A stretch of DNA of 64,000 nucleotides from an uncultured Pelagibacteraceae bacterium (GTDB taxonomy: Bacteria > Pseudomonadota > Alphaproteobacteria > Pelagibacterales > AG-422-B15). Below, piece by piece: positions 1-9,313 of the stretch (its first letter is position 1; each line of letters begins with the position of its first letter). The notes beneath the pieces were generated by a model that worked only from the letters and a program-made list of their open reading frames with translations, had not been told where the DNA came from and made no database searches. Location of the stretch: positions 44,983-108,982 of the forward strand of contig CACGAG010000005.1 in NCBI GenBank assembly GCA_902571005.1, in the 5' to 3' direction. Made by a program: the position numbers and the translations under genes.

Positions 1-897
1 CGGTGTAGTTTTTTTTGTAGCACCAAAAGCATAAAAACTTATAGCAATGATAATTACCAAGCCACCCATTAAAGTTATATTTGAGGGAACTTCGTTTACT
101 CCAAATAAAGGTATCCAACACCAAATTACTCCTCCCACAACTTCTGTTAAAGAAAGTAACATAAATTCTGCTGCAGGCAGATAGCGCGCACCTAAACTTA
201 AAAGTATAAGTCCAATCCCAACTAAAGTTCCATGTAGCATACTTAATAAAATATTTTGTAACGGCATTGAGTAACTGTCAGCAAATAAAACAATCATAAT
301 CATTGAAAAAAGCGAGCAGGCAATACCAGCAATAATGATTGTCGTAAATTTCGGTGTGGCTGGTTGCCATCTGAGCGTTGTTGCAAATATTGCAAATCCA
401 ATAGAACAGAATAAACCAAATACCCAACCTAAAAAGGTTCCTGCATACCAGTCATTATAAGCCATTAGAAAGATCCCAAACAAAGAAACAAAACACGCTA
501 TCGCAGTTGTGATGCCGATTTTTTCTTTTAGAAAGATATATGCAAAGAGCCCTGCAAATAATGGTTGTGTACCGATCATAAATAATGTGGTAGCCGCGGA
601 GGTATAAGTCATTCCAAAAATAAAAAATATAAAAGCTGCAGCAAGACCAATACCGCCCAGTAAACCAGATGATCCAACTCTATTAAAATTATGATAGAAA
701 GATATTCCTTCGTTATAAATCAAATATATCAACAAAATTGTTGCTACAACTATACCTCTATAAAAAAGGTAATGCCATTGATAGACCTGAGCATCTAACA
801 TGTATCTAACAGTAGGAGCTCCAAAACTCCATATCAAACCAGCGGATAGTGCCAGTATAAAACCTATTAAATATGTTTTGTTATTCTGCTCTGTCAT
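1..897 (-). CDS. EamA/DMT-family transporter, C-terminus cut by window edge
   Basis: The reverse strand is open from an ATG at 897 to base 1 with no stop (299 codons), so the end of the gene lies outside the window. The translation begins MTEQNNKTYLIGF and is almost wholly hydrophobic, with about ten membrane segments in two similar halves. Stretches such as SAGLIWSFGAPTVRY and the Glu/Lys pair FLKEKIG after a helix are typical of EamA (DUF6, RhaT-like) metabolite exporters. The substrate cannot be told. It is divergent from the serine hydrolase at 944, with only 46 bases between start codons. Confidence 0.85.
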   Translation of the reverse strand, partial: MTEQNNKTYLIGFILALSAGLIWSFGAPTVRYMLDAQVYQWHYLFYRGIVVATILLIYLIYNEGISFYHNFNRVGSSGLLGGIGLAAAFIFFIFGMTYTSAATTLFMIGTQPLFAGLFAYIFLKEKIGITTAIACFVSLFGIFLMAYNDWYAGTFLGWVFGLFCSIGFAIFATTLRWQPATPKFTTIIIAGIACSLFSMIMIVLFADSYSMPLQNILLSMLHGTLVGIGLILLSLGARYLPAAEFMLLSLTEVVGGVIWCWIPLFGVNEVPSNITLMGGLVIIIAISFYAFGATKKTTP

Positions 898-943
898 ATA
901 ATCTACTGCAGAATATATAAATAATAGCCTTATGACACTATAA

Positions 944-2086
944 ATGACCACAGAAAATGAGATAACAGCATTGGGTGAGTTTAATAAAAAGTTCGAAAAC
1001 ACTTACGAATTATTCAAGAAAAACTTAGAAAATGATGAGGAGGTGGGTGCATCATTTGCCGTTTATCAAAATGGAGAGGTTTTGGTGAACCTTTATGGCG
1101 GCTATCGGGATCGTGATAAAAAAAACAAGTGGGACCAAAATACAATAGTAAACATCCATTCCACCAGTAAGGGAATTGTTGCGATGATTGTTGCTAAATT
1201 GATTGATGAAAACAAACTAGATTTAGAGAAAAATGTTGCTGATTACTGGCCTGAATTTGCGAATGGCGGAAAAGAAGGTATAAAAGTAAAGACATTACTC
1301 TCGCATCAAGCAGGGATGTATGGATGGAGACAAACTATAGATGAAACCGATTTTTACAAATGGGACTATGTAGTTGATCTGCTGGCAAATCAAGAACCAT
1401 ATCACAAAGCTAATGAAAAAATATGCTATCATCCAAAGACGATCGGTTTTTTAGTTGGTGAATTAATTAAACGAGTGACTAATAAATCAGTCGGTAAGAA
1501 CTTGGAAGAGTTACTAAATAGTCCTCTTGAAACTAAATGTTTTATAGGTACACCTTCAGTATATCATGACAATATTGCTGAACTAATAAGTTCTGAAAGC
1601 CTAAGAAAAGCTTTCAGTGATCCGACAAATGTAGATGAGTATCTAATTACTGCGTTTCTTAATCCTGCAAACAGAACAAAAACAGCAAATACAGCTGAAT
1701 GGCGACTTGCAGAAATTCCAGCTATGAACTGTCACTCTAATTCAAAGTCACTTGCAAAAATTTATGATTTTTTCCTATCACATTTATCTAATAAATTTAT
1801 TTCATCAAATACCTTTGAAACCCTTACTACAGTTGCTGTAAGTGGAGACGATCATGTAATGAAGTCACCTATGCAGTGGTCACATGCAGGTTATAGTGTC
1901 GGTGGTGGAAAATTATTTGGTAAAAGCAGTAAAGCATTTGGTCATACTGGATGGGGTGGCTCCATGGCATTTGGGGATCCTGAAAATGGAATTAGCTGCG
2001 CATACACAATGAATTTATTAACTGGTTCCATGCTAGGTGATCAAAGAGCACTTAAATTAGTTGAAACAATATATGATGCCTTATGA
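944..2086 (+). CDS. Beta-lactamase-fold serine hydrolase (class C / EstB type)
   Basis: A 380-residue protein of the class C beta-lactamase/esterase family. The nucleophile motif SxxK is STSK at residues 73-76. Tyr162 in ICYHPK fits the second catalytic tyrosine, and HTG at 334-336 followed by WGGS is the third motif. There is no signal peptide, so it probably acts in the cytoplasm as an esterase or amidase rather than as a lactamase. It is the first gene of a sugar operon and overlaps the transporter by four bases (ATGA), so it may remove acyl groups from imported glycosides; this role is inferred. No strong ribosome site precedes the chosen ATG. Confidence 0.85.
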   Translation: MTTENEITALGEFNKKFENTYELFKKNLENDEEVGASFAVYQNGEVLVNLYGGYRDRDKKNKWDQNTIVNIHSTSKGIVAMIVAKLIDENKLDLEKNVADYWPEFANGGKEGIKVKTLLSHQAGMYGWRQTIDETDFYKWDYVVDLLANQEPYHKANEKICYHPKTIGFLVGELIKRVTNKSVGKNLEELLNSPLETKCFIGTPSVYHDNIAELISSESLRKAFSDPTNVDEYLITAFLNPANRTKTANTAEWRLAEIPAMNCHSNSKSLAKIYDFFLSHLSNKFISSNTFETLTTVAVSGDDHVMKSPMQWSHAGYSVGGGKLFGKSSKAFGHTGWGGSMAFGDPENGISCAYTMNLLTGSMLGDQRALKLVETIYDAL

Positions 2087-3414
2087 AACTAAGTTTTAGA
2101 TCAAAATTGTTTTACGGTGGTGGTGATTTTGCCATTAATATAATGTGGCAACTAACTGTCTTTTATTTACTATTTTTTTATACAGATATTTTTGGGTTAT
2201 CACCTGCAAACGCTGGGTTAGTTTTCTTTTTAGCAAAAATCTGGGACGCATTTACTGACCCGATTATGGGTTACATTGCAGATAATACATCGACCAGATG
2301 GGGGAAATTCAGACCTTATATCTTGTTTGGGTCAGTACCTGCACTAATAATGATTATTCTATGTTTTACCTCACCTGATTTATCACAAACGGGTAAATTT
2401 TACTGGGCACTTTTTACATACATCACATTCACCACTTTATATACAATCATTGCTATTCCAGTTGGATCGCTCATTCCAGCGATGACTCAAGACAGAGACG
2501 AAAGAACATCACTCGCATCATTTAGATATTTAGGAGCCAGCTCTGGATCAATTGCTGTTGCAGTTCTAACATTGCCTTTAGTTGGCCTTTTTAGCTCACC
2601 TCAGTTCGGATTTCCAATTGTAGTAGGTTGTTTGGCAGTGCTTGGAGCTATTTTTGCATTTCTGTGTTTTTTTAATACTAAAGAAGTTTATTCAAAGCCA
2701 TACGAAGAAACCATTGGTATTAAAAAAGTTACTAAAATGGTTTTTAACAATTATCCATTACATTTCGTAATATTGGCACTTTTAACAACTTGGGTTGCAA
2801 ATAATATAAAGCAACTAACAGTTGTCTATTTTGTAAAATATAATCTTCAATTAGAGGCTTACTTTAGTCCAATTTTGCTTGGTGTGATTTTACAAATTAT
2901 GTTTGGTGCATATTTAGTTAACTTAATAAAACATAGGTTTGAAAAAAAGACTTTATTCATGATTGGAACATTTCTTTACGTAATTACAGATTTAATAATC
3001 TATTATATTACTGGTTATGAAAACTTTTGGTTATTAGCTTTTATTGCAACCTTTGGCTTCATTGGTTTTGGTATGGCAGGTGTCATGGCCTGGTCAATGA
3101 TAGCTGATACAATCGAGTACGGGGAGTGGAAATCTGGATTTCGTGCTGAAGGAGTCTTAAACGCGGCTCACGTATTTGTTTTTAAATTAAGTGTTGGTTT
3201 TAGTGCATGGCTTGCTGGAGTAATTCTTGAAAGCACAGATTATGTGGCAAATGCAATAGATCAAAGCCCGGAAACATTGAATGGTCTATTTATTATGGGA
3301 TATATTTTTCCAGCTGTTGCCGGAACTATAGCAATAATAGTTACGTACTTTAATAAGTACGATAGTAACTTTTATGAAAGAATATTTTCTGAATTAAAAC
3401 AAAGACAAAGTTAA
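2083..3414 (+). CDS. GPH-family (MelB/LacS-like) sugar:cation symporter
   Basis: A 443-residue membrane protein with about twelve helices. The segment KIWDAFTDPIMGYIADNT near residue 47 and the adjacent TRWGKFRPYI are the signature of the glycoside-pentoside-hexuronide:cation symporter family (MelB, LacS, XynP); the Asp residues of the first segment bind cation and sugar in MelB. It starts inside the stop of the serine hydrolase and is followed by galactokinase after three bases, so it is most likely the inner-membrane importer of a galactoside. The exact sugar and coupling ion are inferred. Confidence 0.9.
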   Translation: MKLSFRSKLFYGGGDFAINIMWQLTVFYLLFFYTDIFGLSPANAGLVFFLAKIWDAFTDPIMGYIADNTSTRWGKFRPYILFGSVPALIMIILCFTSPDLSQTGKFYWALFTYITFTTLYTIIAIPVGSLIPAMTQDRDERTSLASFRYLGASSGSIAVAVLTLPLVGLFSSPQFGFPIVVGCLAVLGAIFAFLCFFNTKEVYSKPYEETIGIKKVTKMVFNNYPLHFVILALLTTWVANNIKQLTVVYFVKYNLQLEAYFSPILLGVILQIMFGAYLVNLIKHRFEKKTLFMIGTFLYVITDLIIYYITGYENFWLLAFIATFGFIGFGMAGVMAWSMIADTIEYGEWKSGFRAEGVLNAAHVFVFKLSVGFSAWLAGVILESTDYVANAIDQSPETLNGLFIMGYIFPAVAGTIAIIVTYFNKYDSNFYERIFSELKQRQS

Positions 3415-3417
3415 GTT

Positions 3418-4449
3418 ATGAACACGGTCTCGATTGGTGAGGGCTTTGGCAGAGTTAACCTCATTGGAGAGCATTTAGACTATAATGGAGGACATGTTTT
3501 ACCGTTACAAATCAAGAACTCAATTATCTGTGAGATCGTTGAAAATAAAAATAGTGAATCTATTTCAATAGTTTCAGATAAATATAAAGATTCTTTAACT
3601 GTTAAGAAACTCGAAAAAAGAAATAATTGGGCAGATTTCGTTATTGGATCATGTCTTTATTTTGAGAAGAAGTTTTCAGTTAAGATTAACAATATCTCAA
3701 TTTATATCAAAAGCAGCCTTCCGTTGGGAGTCGGTCTCTCTTCCTCTGCTGCTATCACAGTTAGTACTTTAAAATCACTAAGTTGCTATTTTCAAAAAAA
3801 TTTGGCAGATGAAGATTTAATTAATTTAGCATTTGAAGTTGAAAATGATTTTGTTGGTGTGGGCGGTGGAGTTATGGACCAATTTGTATCGGTCTTAGGA
3901 AATCATTATGAAGCTCTTTTTCTTGATACTTTCAATAAAAATTATGAATTGATACCAATTTTTCAAGATTATCAATTTTTAATAATTGATAGTAATACAC
4001 AAAGGATTTTATCAGATAGTGAGTTTAACAAAAAAAAAGAATTATGTCTCAATGCTGCGAAAAAAATGAAAATTCAAAACCTCTGTGCGAAAACAAAAAT
4101 TGATGAAAATGATATTCAATTACTTTCTGATGAAGAGCTTAATGTTAGTAAACATGTAATTGAGGAAAATTTGAGAGTTGTAAAAGCAGCTCGATATTTG
4201 AAAGATAATAAAGCTGAAGAATTTGGAAAATTAATGACTGAAAGTCATATTTCTTTATCACAACACTATAGGGTTTCAACTGATGATTTGAATAAGTTGG
4301 TTAATCTATCTAATTCCTTTGGCGCTTTAGGATCTAAACTTACTGGAGCTGGTTTTGGTGGGGCAATCGTAACTTTAGTAAAAAAAGAGCTGGTTGAAGA
4401 ACTTAAAAAGTATATTCTTGATGGGTATCCAAATGCTAAATTTATATAG
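3418..4449 (+). CDS. galK: Galactokinase (GHMP kinase)
   Basis: A 343-residue GHMP kinase that phosphorylates galactose at C1. The galactokinase signature GRVNLIGEHLDYNGG is at residues 11-25, the ATP-binding loop LPLGVGLSSSAA at 101-112, the catalytic Asp154 in GVMDQ, and the C-terminal motif KLTGAGFGGA near 315. The length is slightly short for the family (about 350-390) but all motifs are present. It sits between the symporter and the GH1 glycosidase with 2-3 base gaps. No galT, galE or galM lies nearby, so the rest of the Leloir pathway must be elsewhere or absent. A related sugar kinase specificity cannot be excluded. Confidence 0.9.
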   Translation: MNTVSIGEGFGRVNLIGEHLDYNGGHVLPLQIKNSIICEIVENKNSESISIVSDKYKDSLTVKKLEKRNNWADFVIGSCLYFEKKFSVKINNISIYIKSSLPLGVGLSSSAAITVSTLKSLSCYFQKNLADEDLINLAFEVENDFVGVGGGVMDQFVSVLGNHYEALFLDTFNKNYELIPIFQDYQFLIIDSNTQRILSDSEFNKKKELCLNAAKKMKIQNLCAKTKIDENDIQLLSDEELNVSKHVIEENLRVVKAARYLKDNKAEEFGKLMTESHISLSQHYRVSTDDLNKLVNLSNSFGALGSKLTGAGFGGAIVTLVKKELVEELKKYILDGYPNAKFI

Positions 4450-4451
4450 TT

Positions 4452-5696
4452 ATGAAACTTAATTTACCAAAAGACTTTATATGGGGTACAGCGACTGCTG
4501 CTCATCAAGTAGAAGGAAATAATACAAACTCAGATTTTTGGCTGCTTGAAAATACAAAAAATACCACATTTGCTGAACCGTCAGGAATTGCTTGTGATCA
4601 ATTGAATAGATATGAGGAAGATATAAAACTTATGTCATCTCATGCAATACAGTCCTATAGACTATCTATTGAATGGGCTCGTATCGAAGAGTCCGAGGGA
4701 GAATTTTCAAATGAAGCAATTGATCATTACAAAAAAGTTTTGGATTGTTGTCATGAAAATAATCTTCAAACGTGCGTCACATTCCAACACTTCACTTCCC
4801 CACTTTGGTTTACAGCTAAAGGAGGTTGGGAAAAAAAGGAAAACGCAGATTTATATGTCAAATATGCTGAATTTGTAACAAAAGAGCTGGGTGACCGTAT
4901 AGATACGGTTTGTACAATAAATGAGGCAAATCTAACTGCATGTTTTGCACACACATTTCCTAGCTACCCTGAACAAGGTATGAAAACTATCATGCCATTT
5001 GTTGAAGATGCTGCTAAATCATGCGGGTCAACTCTGAATAATTTTGGCCCGTTTCTATTTGGCCATCCCTATAAAATACGTGACTGTATGATGGCGGCGC
5101 ACGTAAAAGCGTTTCCAGTTATCAAAGGTCTACTTACAAAAAATCAGCCTGTTGGTATTACACTTTCAATTATGGATTACCAAGCGGCAGAAGGAGGCGA
5201 GCAATCACGCGACATTGCTCATGCTGAAACAGTGGATGTGTGTTTGGATCAAACTAAGGACGACGATTTCATTGGTATTCAAACATATACACGTCACACC
5301 TATGGTCCTGAGGGCATCATGAAACCTAACGTTAATGATGAAAATATGCTTGTTATGGGATATGAATATTATCCTGAGTCATTAGAAAATGTATTAAGGT
5401 ATGTTGCTCCAAAAATAAATTGCCCAATGATTGTGACTGAAAATGGGATTGGCACAGATGATGATAATCAAAGAATAGAATATATCACTACAGCATTAAA
5501 AGGACTTCAAAGCTGTTTAGATGACGGTTTAGATATTCGAGGTTATTACTATTGGTCATTTCTGGACAACTTTGAATGGATATATGGCTACAAACCGCGT
5601 TTTGGTTTAATCGAGGTGAATAGAGATACTTTAGAAAGAAAAAGTAAAGAAAGTCTAAAATTTTACGAGCAAATTATCAGAAACTCTCAATCCTAA
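4452..5696 (+). CDS. Glycoside hydrolase family 1 (beta-glycosidase)
   Basis: A 414-residue GH1 protein. The N-terminal signature FIWGTATAAHQVEG (residues 9-22) is clear. The acid/base Glu158 lies in TINEAN, where most members have NEP, and the nucleophile Glu330 lies in VTENGIG. The aglycone-side motif YYYWSFLDNFEW is at 365-376. There is no signal peptide, so it cleaves an imported glycoside in the cytoplasm. Given the adjacent galactokinase, a beta-galactosidase activity is the best guess, but GH1 specificity cannot be read from sequence alone. The stop codon overlaps that of the converging DUF4864 gene. Confidence 0.9.
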   Translation: MKLNLPKDFIWGTATAAHQVEGNNTNSDFWLLENTKNTTFAEPSGIACDQLNRYEEDIKLMSSHAIQSYRLSIEWARIEESEGEFSNEAIDHYKKVLDCCHENNLQTCVTFQHFTSPLWFTAKGGWEKKENADLYVKYAEFVTKELGDRIDTVCTINEANLTACFAHTFPSYPEQGMKTIMPFVEDAAKSCGSTLNNFGPFLFGHPYKIRDCMMAAHVKAFPVIKGLLTKNQPVGITLSIMDYQAAEGGEQSRDIAHAETVDVCLDQTKDDDFIGIQTYTRHTYGPEGIMKPNVNDENMLVMGYEYYPESLENVLRYVAPKINCPMIVTENGIGTDDDNQRIEYITTALKGLQSCLDDGLDIRGYYYWSFLDNFEWIYGYKPRFGLIEVNRDTLERKSKESLKFYEQIIRNSQS

Positions 5697-6127
5697 ATTT
5701 CGTTACTCTCTGCCTGAGTAAGAAAACAACCATTAATCAGCCATTCACCGTCATCTTGTTGCTGCATTGAGTAAATTGCAGTTACGAATTCACCTTCAGG
5801 ATCAACTAAATATACTTCTAGGGAAGGTACTCCATCTCTAAGTGATATCTTACCAAAGTTCACACTTTTGGGACGATAAACGGCCTGGTACTGACCTACA
5901 ACCATTTCACCAAACGCTTTTGGACTTGGAAATATTTTCTTAATAATTGGCGAGGCGAAAGAATAAGCTTTTTCGAAATCATCATTTTGAAATGCTTGCA
6001 GCTGCTGACTTACAACAGAAATAATCTCTTGTTCGTCCTGATCAGTAAGTGAAAATGCAGATGTGCTTATTAAAAGAACAACTAAAAATGGAAGTACTAA
6101 TCCTTTGACAATCTTAGTCGTCAACAT
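5693..6127 (-). CDS. DUF4864 family secreted/periplasmic protein
   Basis: A 144-residue protein with an N-terminal signal peptide (about residues 1-27, ending STSAFS) and a small alpha+beta domain. The pattern of a helix with QLQAFQNDDFEKAYSFASP, then F..P..F..MV and a Tyr-rich strand matches the DUF4864 family common in alphaproteobacteria. Its function is unknown; the fold may be NTF2-like. It overlaps the end of the psiE-like gene by 14 bases and is last in the thiolase-psiE-DUF4864 transcription unit. Confidence 0.75.
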   Translation of the reverse strand: MLTTKIVKGLVLPFLVVLLISTSAFSLTDQDEQEIISVVSQQLQAFQNDDFEKAYSFASPIIKKIFPSPKAFGEMVVGQYQAVYRPKSVNFGKISLRDGVPSLEVYLVDPEGEFVTAIYSMQQQDDGEWLINGCFLTQAESNEI

Positions 6128-6485
6128 CGGAGAATATTTTAAGCTTTCTTGCTTTTAATATAAGAACAGCTATGGCAATCAATAAAATGGCACCACCCTC
6201 GTAAAGCAACATGCTTGGATCCATAGTTTTGCCCTGTAAGATTATTAAACGTGCAACAGCAGTAATAGCAATAAACAGCGGTATACTTATTCTAATTCTA
6301 TTTAGTGTCCAATATTCTCTAATCATTTGTATAACTTCGAGATAAATAAATAATAAAAGTAAGTCTGCAAGTTCAACGAGATTTTTTTCATACATTGCAT
6401 ATATTTCATAGCCAATAGCTATAACTGTAGCAAAAATAATTATTACCAGAGCTATTTTTTCAATGTATTTAATTGTATCTATCAT
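6114..6485 (-). CDS. PsiE-family membrane protein
   Basis: A 123-residue integral membrane protein with four predicted helices. The core LLLLFIYLEVIQMIREYW followed by RISIPLFIAITAVARLII matches the PsiE (phosphate-starvation-inducible E) family. The molecular function is unknown. It overlaps the thiolase stop by four bases (upstream) and the DUF4864 start by 14 bases (downstream), so the three genes are translationally coupled. Confidence 0.8.
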   Translation of the reverse strand: MIDTIKYIEKIALVIIIFATVIAIGYEIYAMYEKNLVELADLLLLFIYLEVIQMIREYWTLNRIRISIPLFIAITAVARLIILQGKTMDPSMLLYEGGAILLIAIAVLILKARKLKIFSDVDD

Positions 6486-7663
6486 AAAATCTCAAAAAGA
6501 CCTGCTGCTCCCATTCCGCCACCAACGCACATTGTTACAACACCGTATTTAGCGTTTCGTCTCTTACCTTCGATTAAAATATGTCCTGTCATTCTAGAGC
6601 CGGTCATACCATATGGGTGTCCAATTGAAATTGATCCTCCGTTCACATTTAATTTCTCATTATCAATTCCTAGCTTATCTCTACAGTATAAAACTTGAAC
6701 TGCAAATGCTTCGTTCAGTTCCCATATATCGATATCATCTACCTTTAAGCCGTGTTGCTCTAGGAGTTTTGGTACAGCAAATACTGGTCCTATACCCATC
6801 TCATCAGGCTCACAAGCTGCAACAGAAAGTCCTCTAAAAATTCCCATAGGTTCAATATTTCTTTTTTCTGCTTCTTTAAGATCCATTAACAAACATGAAG
6901 ATGCTCCATCTGACAGCTGACTAGCATTGCCCGCAGTAATATATTTATCAGGTCCCATGACTGGCATTAAACCAGCAAGGCTCTCAAGTGTAGTTTGTGG
7001 TCGATTACACTCATCTTTATCAACTGTTACTTCTTGTTCTGTAACTTCCTTTGTTTCTTTGTTCATTACATCCATTTTTGTCGTTAAAGGAACAATCTCG
7101 TCTTTGAATTTTCCTGCAGTTTGAGCTGCAGCTGTTCGTTGTTGACTTTGCAGTGAATATTCGTCTTGGTATTCTCTGCTTACTTTGTATCGATCTGCTA
7201 CAACATCAGCAGTATTAATCATAGGCATCCATAATGCTGGACAAATTTTTTGAAGTTCAGGCTCGATAAGATGTTTCATGTTCATGTTTTGCTGTGTCAT
7301 TGATATTGACTCTACTCCCCCACCTATAGCTACTTTAATTCCATCAACAATAATTCTTTGAGCAGCTACCGCTATTGATTGTAAACCCGATGAACAAAAA
7401 CGATTTATTGTAGTACCTGGCACAGTTACGGGGCATCCACCTGCAATTGCAACATTTCTTCCAATGTTATGACCTGTTGCTCCCTCTGGTTGTCCGCATC
7501 CAAAAATTACATCTTCTACTTCACCAGCTTCAACTCCTGCTCTTTCAATAGCATGTTTAACAGTATGGCCACCCATTGTAATGCCGTGAGTTTTGTTAAA
7601 TCCACCTCTCATAGCTTTTGCTAATCCAGTTCTTGCAGTTGAAATTATTGCAGCTTCTCTCAT
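6482..7663 (-). CDS. Acetyl-CoA C-acyltransferase (thiolase)
   Basis: A 393-residue full-length thiolase. The acyl-carrying Cys90 lies in NRFCSSGLQS, His349 in GHPYGMTGSR and the proton-transfer Cys379 in MCVGGGMGAAG. It catalyses thiolytic cleavage of 3-ketoacyl-CoA or the reverse condensation. Many acyl-CoA enzymes lie within 12 kb, which favours a beta-oxidation role, but a biosynthetic acetoacetyl-CoA thiolase is possible. It leads an operon with psiE-like and DUF4864 genes. The 188-base gap upstream separates it from the divergent thioesterase. Confidence 0.92.
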   Translation of the reverse strand: MREAAIISTARTGLAKAMRGGFNKTHGITMGGHTVKHAIERAGVEAGEVEDVIFGCGQPEGATGHNIGRNVAIAGGCPVTVPGTTINRFCSSGLQSIAVAAQRIIVDGIKVAIGGGVESISMTQQNMNMKHLIEPELQKICPALWMPMINTADVVADRYKVSREYQDEYSLQSQQRTAAAQTAGKFKDEIVPLTTKMDVMNKETKEVTEQEVTVDKDECNRPQTTLESLAGLMPVMGPDKYITAGNASQLSDGASSCLLMDLKEAEKRNIEPMGIFRGLSVAACEPDEMGIGPVFAVPKLLEQHGLKVDDIDIWELNEAFAVQVLYCRDKLGIDNEKLNVNGGSISIGHPYGMTGSRMTGHILIEGKRRNAKYGVVTMCVGGGMGAAGLFEIL

Positions 7664-7792
7664 ACTATATTGCCTTTATAAATATTTAGAAAACCGTAAG
7701 ATAGACTTTTTATATAAAAAAAAAAGTTTAATTTTATTTAAAAATACATCAAAAATACCCTCAATTTTGGCAAATATTTTTCTTTATTCTGC

Positions 7793-7821
7793 TTGACCAT
7801 ATCCGAATTGAAGTCTAGAAA
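7793..7821 (+). promoter_or_regulatory. Sigma70-type promoter for the hotdog thioesterase
   Basis: TTGACC (7793-7798), a 17-base spacer and TAGAAA (7816-7821) fit the housekeeping promoter. The gene starts 30 bases downstream with GGGAG at 7840-7844 as ribosome site. The assignment is by eye. Confidence 0.5.
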
Positions 7822-7851
7822 GTCGCATTCTTTGAATTAGGGAGATTCTCT

Positions 7852-8289
7852 ATGGTCATGTTAAAGACGGAAGTATCAGCACCAAGCTGGGTTCCAGAAG
7901 GATACAAAAAACTTGGATGGCATGCTGGCTTTGATGTCTTAATTGGACCAATGTATTTTAAAAAAGAAGAGAATAACCAATATAAATTCATTACTAAAAT
8001 TTTGGATAAACATCTCAATGCTCATGGTATTGCGCATGGTGGTTACTCTATGTCATTAGCAGATATTTTCTTAGGATCTATGGTATTTGCTGCGTGTGGA
8101 AAAAAACCGTGCAGTACTATTTCACTGAATTGTAACTTTGTAAGTCCAGGTCTTCAGGATGATATTGTTGAATGTGATGCTAAGGTCACAAGAACTACGA
8201 AATCACTCGTCTTTATTGAGGGTAATTTGATCTCACAAGATAAAATTATTTTATCTGCCTCAGGTATTTGGAAAATATTAAATCAATAA
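7852..8289 (+). CDS. PaaI-type hotdog thioesterase
   Basis: A 145-residue single hotdog-fold protein. The active-site segment LNAHGIAHGGYSMSLAD (around residues 57-73) is the PaaI/YbgC-type HGG motif that binds and hydrolyses acyl- or aryl-CoA thioesters. The ATG at 7852 is favoured by GGGAG seven bases upstream; a second ATG two codons later is possible. It is monocistronic, converging with the Nudix gene, whose stop it overlaps by seven bases. The substrate is unknown. Confidence 0.85.
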   Translation: MVMLKTEVSAPSWVPEGYKKLGWHAGFDVLIGPMYFKKEENNQYKFITKILDKHLNAHGIAHGGYSMSLADIFLGSMVFAACGKKPCSTISLNCNFVSPGLQDDIVECDAKVTRTTKSLVFIEGNLISQDKIILSASGIWKILNQ

Positions 8290-8816
8290 TAATTCATAAA
8301 TCGATCAAGGCTGATATAAGTTTTCATATCATTAATCTTATTAGTTTTAAGTAGTCTTCTTACTTCTTGGACTGAATAAATTTTTGTCTCAATAACCTCA
8401 TCTTCGTCAAAATTTGTCTCACTCTTCTTATAGCAATGAGTTAGATAGCAGTGCACTAAGCAAGTGTTATATGCTGGGGTTGAAAAGTATTTGCCTATCA
8501 TTTTCCAATTTTTTCCATGATAACCGGTTTCTTCAATTAATTCTCTTTTAGCACAACTTAATGGCCTTTCTCCTGGGTCAATAGTCCCTGCTGGGACTTC
8601 AAGCATAATTTGATCTGATCCGTATCGATATTGTTTGAGCAAAACTATAAATTTCTTATCAATTATTGGAACAATACAAGTTATACCATTGTGTACAATA
8701 AGATCCCTAATAGTTTTGTTTCCATTTACCCATTTAACTTCATCAAAATGTAAATCAAAAACATTCGCTTTAATTTTTTTCTTAGTTTTAATAAATTTTG
8801 CTTTTCTTAGAGTCAT
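8283..8816 (-). CDS. Nudix hydrolase, ADP-ribose pyrophosphatase-like
   Basis: A 177-residue protein with a complete Nudix box: Gly77, Glu83, Arg91, Glu92, Glu95, Glu96 and Gly98 (AGTIDPGE then RELIEETGY). The preceding strand QYRYGSDQIMLEVPAG resembles ADP-ribose pyrophosphatases (NudF/YffH), which cleave ADP-sugars in the cytoplasm. The start overlaps the stop of the ProX-like gene, so it is translated in a unit with that gene and the RmlA-like gene. Confidence 0.88.
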   Translation of the reverse strand: MTLRKAKFIKTKKKIKANVFDLHFDEVKWVNGNKTIRDLIVHNGITCIVPIIDKKFIVLLKQYRYGSDQIMLEVPAGTIDPGERPLSCAKRELIEETGYHGKNWKMIGKYFSTPAYNTCLVHCYLTHCYKKSETNFDEDEVIETKIYSVQEVRRLLKTNKINDMKTYISLDRFMNYY

Positions 8817-9313
8817 TTTTGAAAATCTCTCATCTTTATAAATCCGACTTTTGAATGATGCTGTTCAATCAGATTTATCAGGTCATTCGGAGCTATCGAC
8901 ACTGTTGACGTATTGATTAAAGGATGAAAATTCACAATTTCATACTCCATAAACTCTTGATCAAAGAAAAATTTAACTTTTTTTTCTTTATCGTTTAATA
9001 ATCCAAATGGAGATACTGATCCAGGTTTGATACCTAGAATATTCATTAAATAATCCTCATTTGCAAAAGATAATTTTTTGGAGTTTAAAGGTACTGATGC
9101 TTTTTTTAAATCAGCTATAATATCCTCAATAAAACTTACTAAAAAAAAATTATTTTTTTTATCTTTCAAAAAAAGATTCTTTGAATGCGCGCCATCAATT
9201 GAACCTCGAAGATTTTTAGAATCTTCGACTGTAAACAGCGGTTTATGTTCAGTAATTTTGTAACTAATAGAATTTGACTCTAATAAATTTATTAATGAAT
9301 TTTTATCAAACAT
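8813..9313 (-). CDS. ProX/YbaK-family aminoacyl-tRNA deacylase
   Basis: A 166-residue YbaK/PrdX-domain protein. The motif GAHSKNLFLKDKK (residues 41-53), a conserved Lys for tRNA or substrate contact, and GIKPGSVSPFGLLND (about 94-108) match the free-standing prolyl-tRNA editing family (ProXp-ala), which hydrolyses mischarged Ala-tRNA(Pro). Its ATG shares one base with the stop of the upstream nucleotidyltransferase and its stop overlaps the Nudix start. The function is known for the family; the exact tRNA substrate here is inferred. Confidence 0.85.
   Translation of the reverse strand: MFDKNSLINLLESNSISYKITEHKPLFTVEDSKNLRGSIDGAHSKNLFLKDKKNNFFLVSFIEDIIADLKKASVPLNSKKLSFANEDYLMNILGIKPGSVSPFGLLNDKEKKVKFFFDQEFMEYEIVNFHPLINTSTVSIAPNDLINLIEQHHSKVGFIKMRDFQK

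Noticed and set aside
16..897. Intergenic region before the first complete gene
   Set aside because: The reverse strand is fully open and encodes an EamA transporter that runs off the window edge.
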